Source: Cryobacterium tagatosivorans (GTDB lineage: Bacteria; Actinomycetota; Actinomycetes; Actinomycetales; Microbacteriaceae). From it: a stretch of 53,635 bases of DNA. Both the position numbers and the translations under genes were made by a program. The stretch's first letter is position 1, and each line of letters starts with the position of its first letter. The notes under the pieces are model-generated. The model ran no database searches. It was not told the origin of the DNA and worked only from the letters and a program-made list of their open reading frames with translations. The DNA is taken from contig NZ_SOEZ01000014.1 in assembly GCF_004402215.1 (NCBI RefSeq), forward strand, positions 1 to 53,635, given 5' to 3'. Positions 53,580-53,635 of this stretch are shown here, one piece after another.

Positions 53580-53635
53580 ATGGCGCGTACAGGGTGGGTG
53601 AAGCCGGTCTCTGATCGCCGGCTGTCAGATTTGGT
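53580..53635 (+). CDS. Probable transposase N-terminus (IS4-like), cut by window edge
   Basis: ATG at 53580 opens MARTGWVKPVSDRRLSDLV and runs off the window. This resembles the start of actinobacterial IS4-family transposases. The preceding AT-rich segment (GTTCAGTTAAGGTCTTTCG, from about 53547) contrasts with the GC-rich surroundings and probably includes the insertion-sequence end. The call rests on a very short stretch. Confidence 0.5.
   Translation, partial: MARTGWVKPVSDRRLSDL

Noticed and set aside
1..53635. CRISPR array, rRNA operon or prophage structural genes
   Set aside because: No regularly spaced repeats, rRNA sequence or phage capsid, portal or tail genes were recognised anywhere in the window.

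Overview
The window comes from a high-GC actinobacterium, most likely a member of the Microbacteriaceae. The right half carries a DUF222/HNH (13E12-type) protein, an MTES_1575-type helicase-like protein, ThrE, an FmdB-like zinc ribbon and DUF4349 lipoprotein genes, a combination common in that family. The genus cannot be fixed from the sequence alone.

The window has two unlike halves that meet at about 28.0 kb. Left of this point (1-27,995) the DNA is accessory. It holds transport and catabolic operons, a decayed restriction gene, several insertion-sequence remnants and a nested transposon. It ends exactly in the 3' half of a tRNA-Arg(CCU) gene (27,949-27,995) with no 5' half in front of it, which is the typical footprint of an element integrated into a tRNA gene. 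Right of it (28,071-53,579) lie closely packed, very G/C-rich genes typical of a chromosome backbone: acyl-CoA dehydrogenases, CorA, MscL, GalU, 5-formyl-THF cyclo-ligase, tRNA-Ala(CGC), ThrE, AlaX and an MFS transporter. Both window edges cut into further insertion sequences (IS5-like at the left, probably IS4-like at the right).

Accessory half. A leftward operon (5,952 to 907) encodes a polyamine-type ABC transporter followed by a C45 (penicillin acyltransferase-like) Ntn hydrolase. A degraded hsdR remnant follows. Next comes a divergent catabolic locus. Leftward from 12,193 run a thiolase, both subunits of a 3-oxoacid CoA-transferase and an IclR regulator (pcaF-pcaI-pcaJ-pcaR-like). Rightward from 12,463 run eleven tightly coupled genes: a class III aminotransferase, a polar amino acid ABC importer (three genes), an aldehyde dehydrogenase, a four-gene flavin/iron-sulfur amine or opine oxidase, an M81 (MlrC-like) metallohydrolase and a GNAT acetyltransferase. 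Together they look like a complete import-deaminate-oxidise-activate-thiolyse route for a nitrogen compound whose identity is not evident. No aromatic ring-cleavage genes are present, although the lower enzymes are of beta-ketoadipate type.

Mobile DNA at the island edge. An IS256-family element (about 23,153-27,750) is split by a compact 3.16-kb element made of two translationally coupled tyrosine recombinases, with 14-bp inverted repeats. It inserted at the codon expected for the catalytic glutamate of the IS256 transposase. Both hosts show decay: the second recombinase has a frameshift before its catalytic C-terminus, and the IS256 transposase tail has a 5-bp duplication.

Backbone half. 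Most genes are ordinary. Exceptions are a 1254-residue helicase-like protein whose Walker A and B motifs are degenerate, a deletion scar at about 40.34 kb joining a 5'-truncated yihY gene to a 5'-truncated FAD monooxygenase gene, a pair of nuclease-like genes at 42.9-45.3 kb, and a 39-codon lysine-rich gene with its own terminator.
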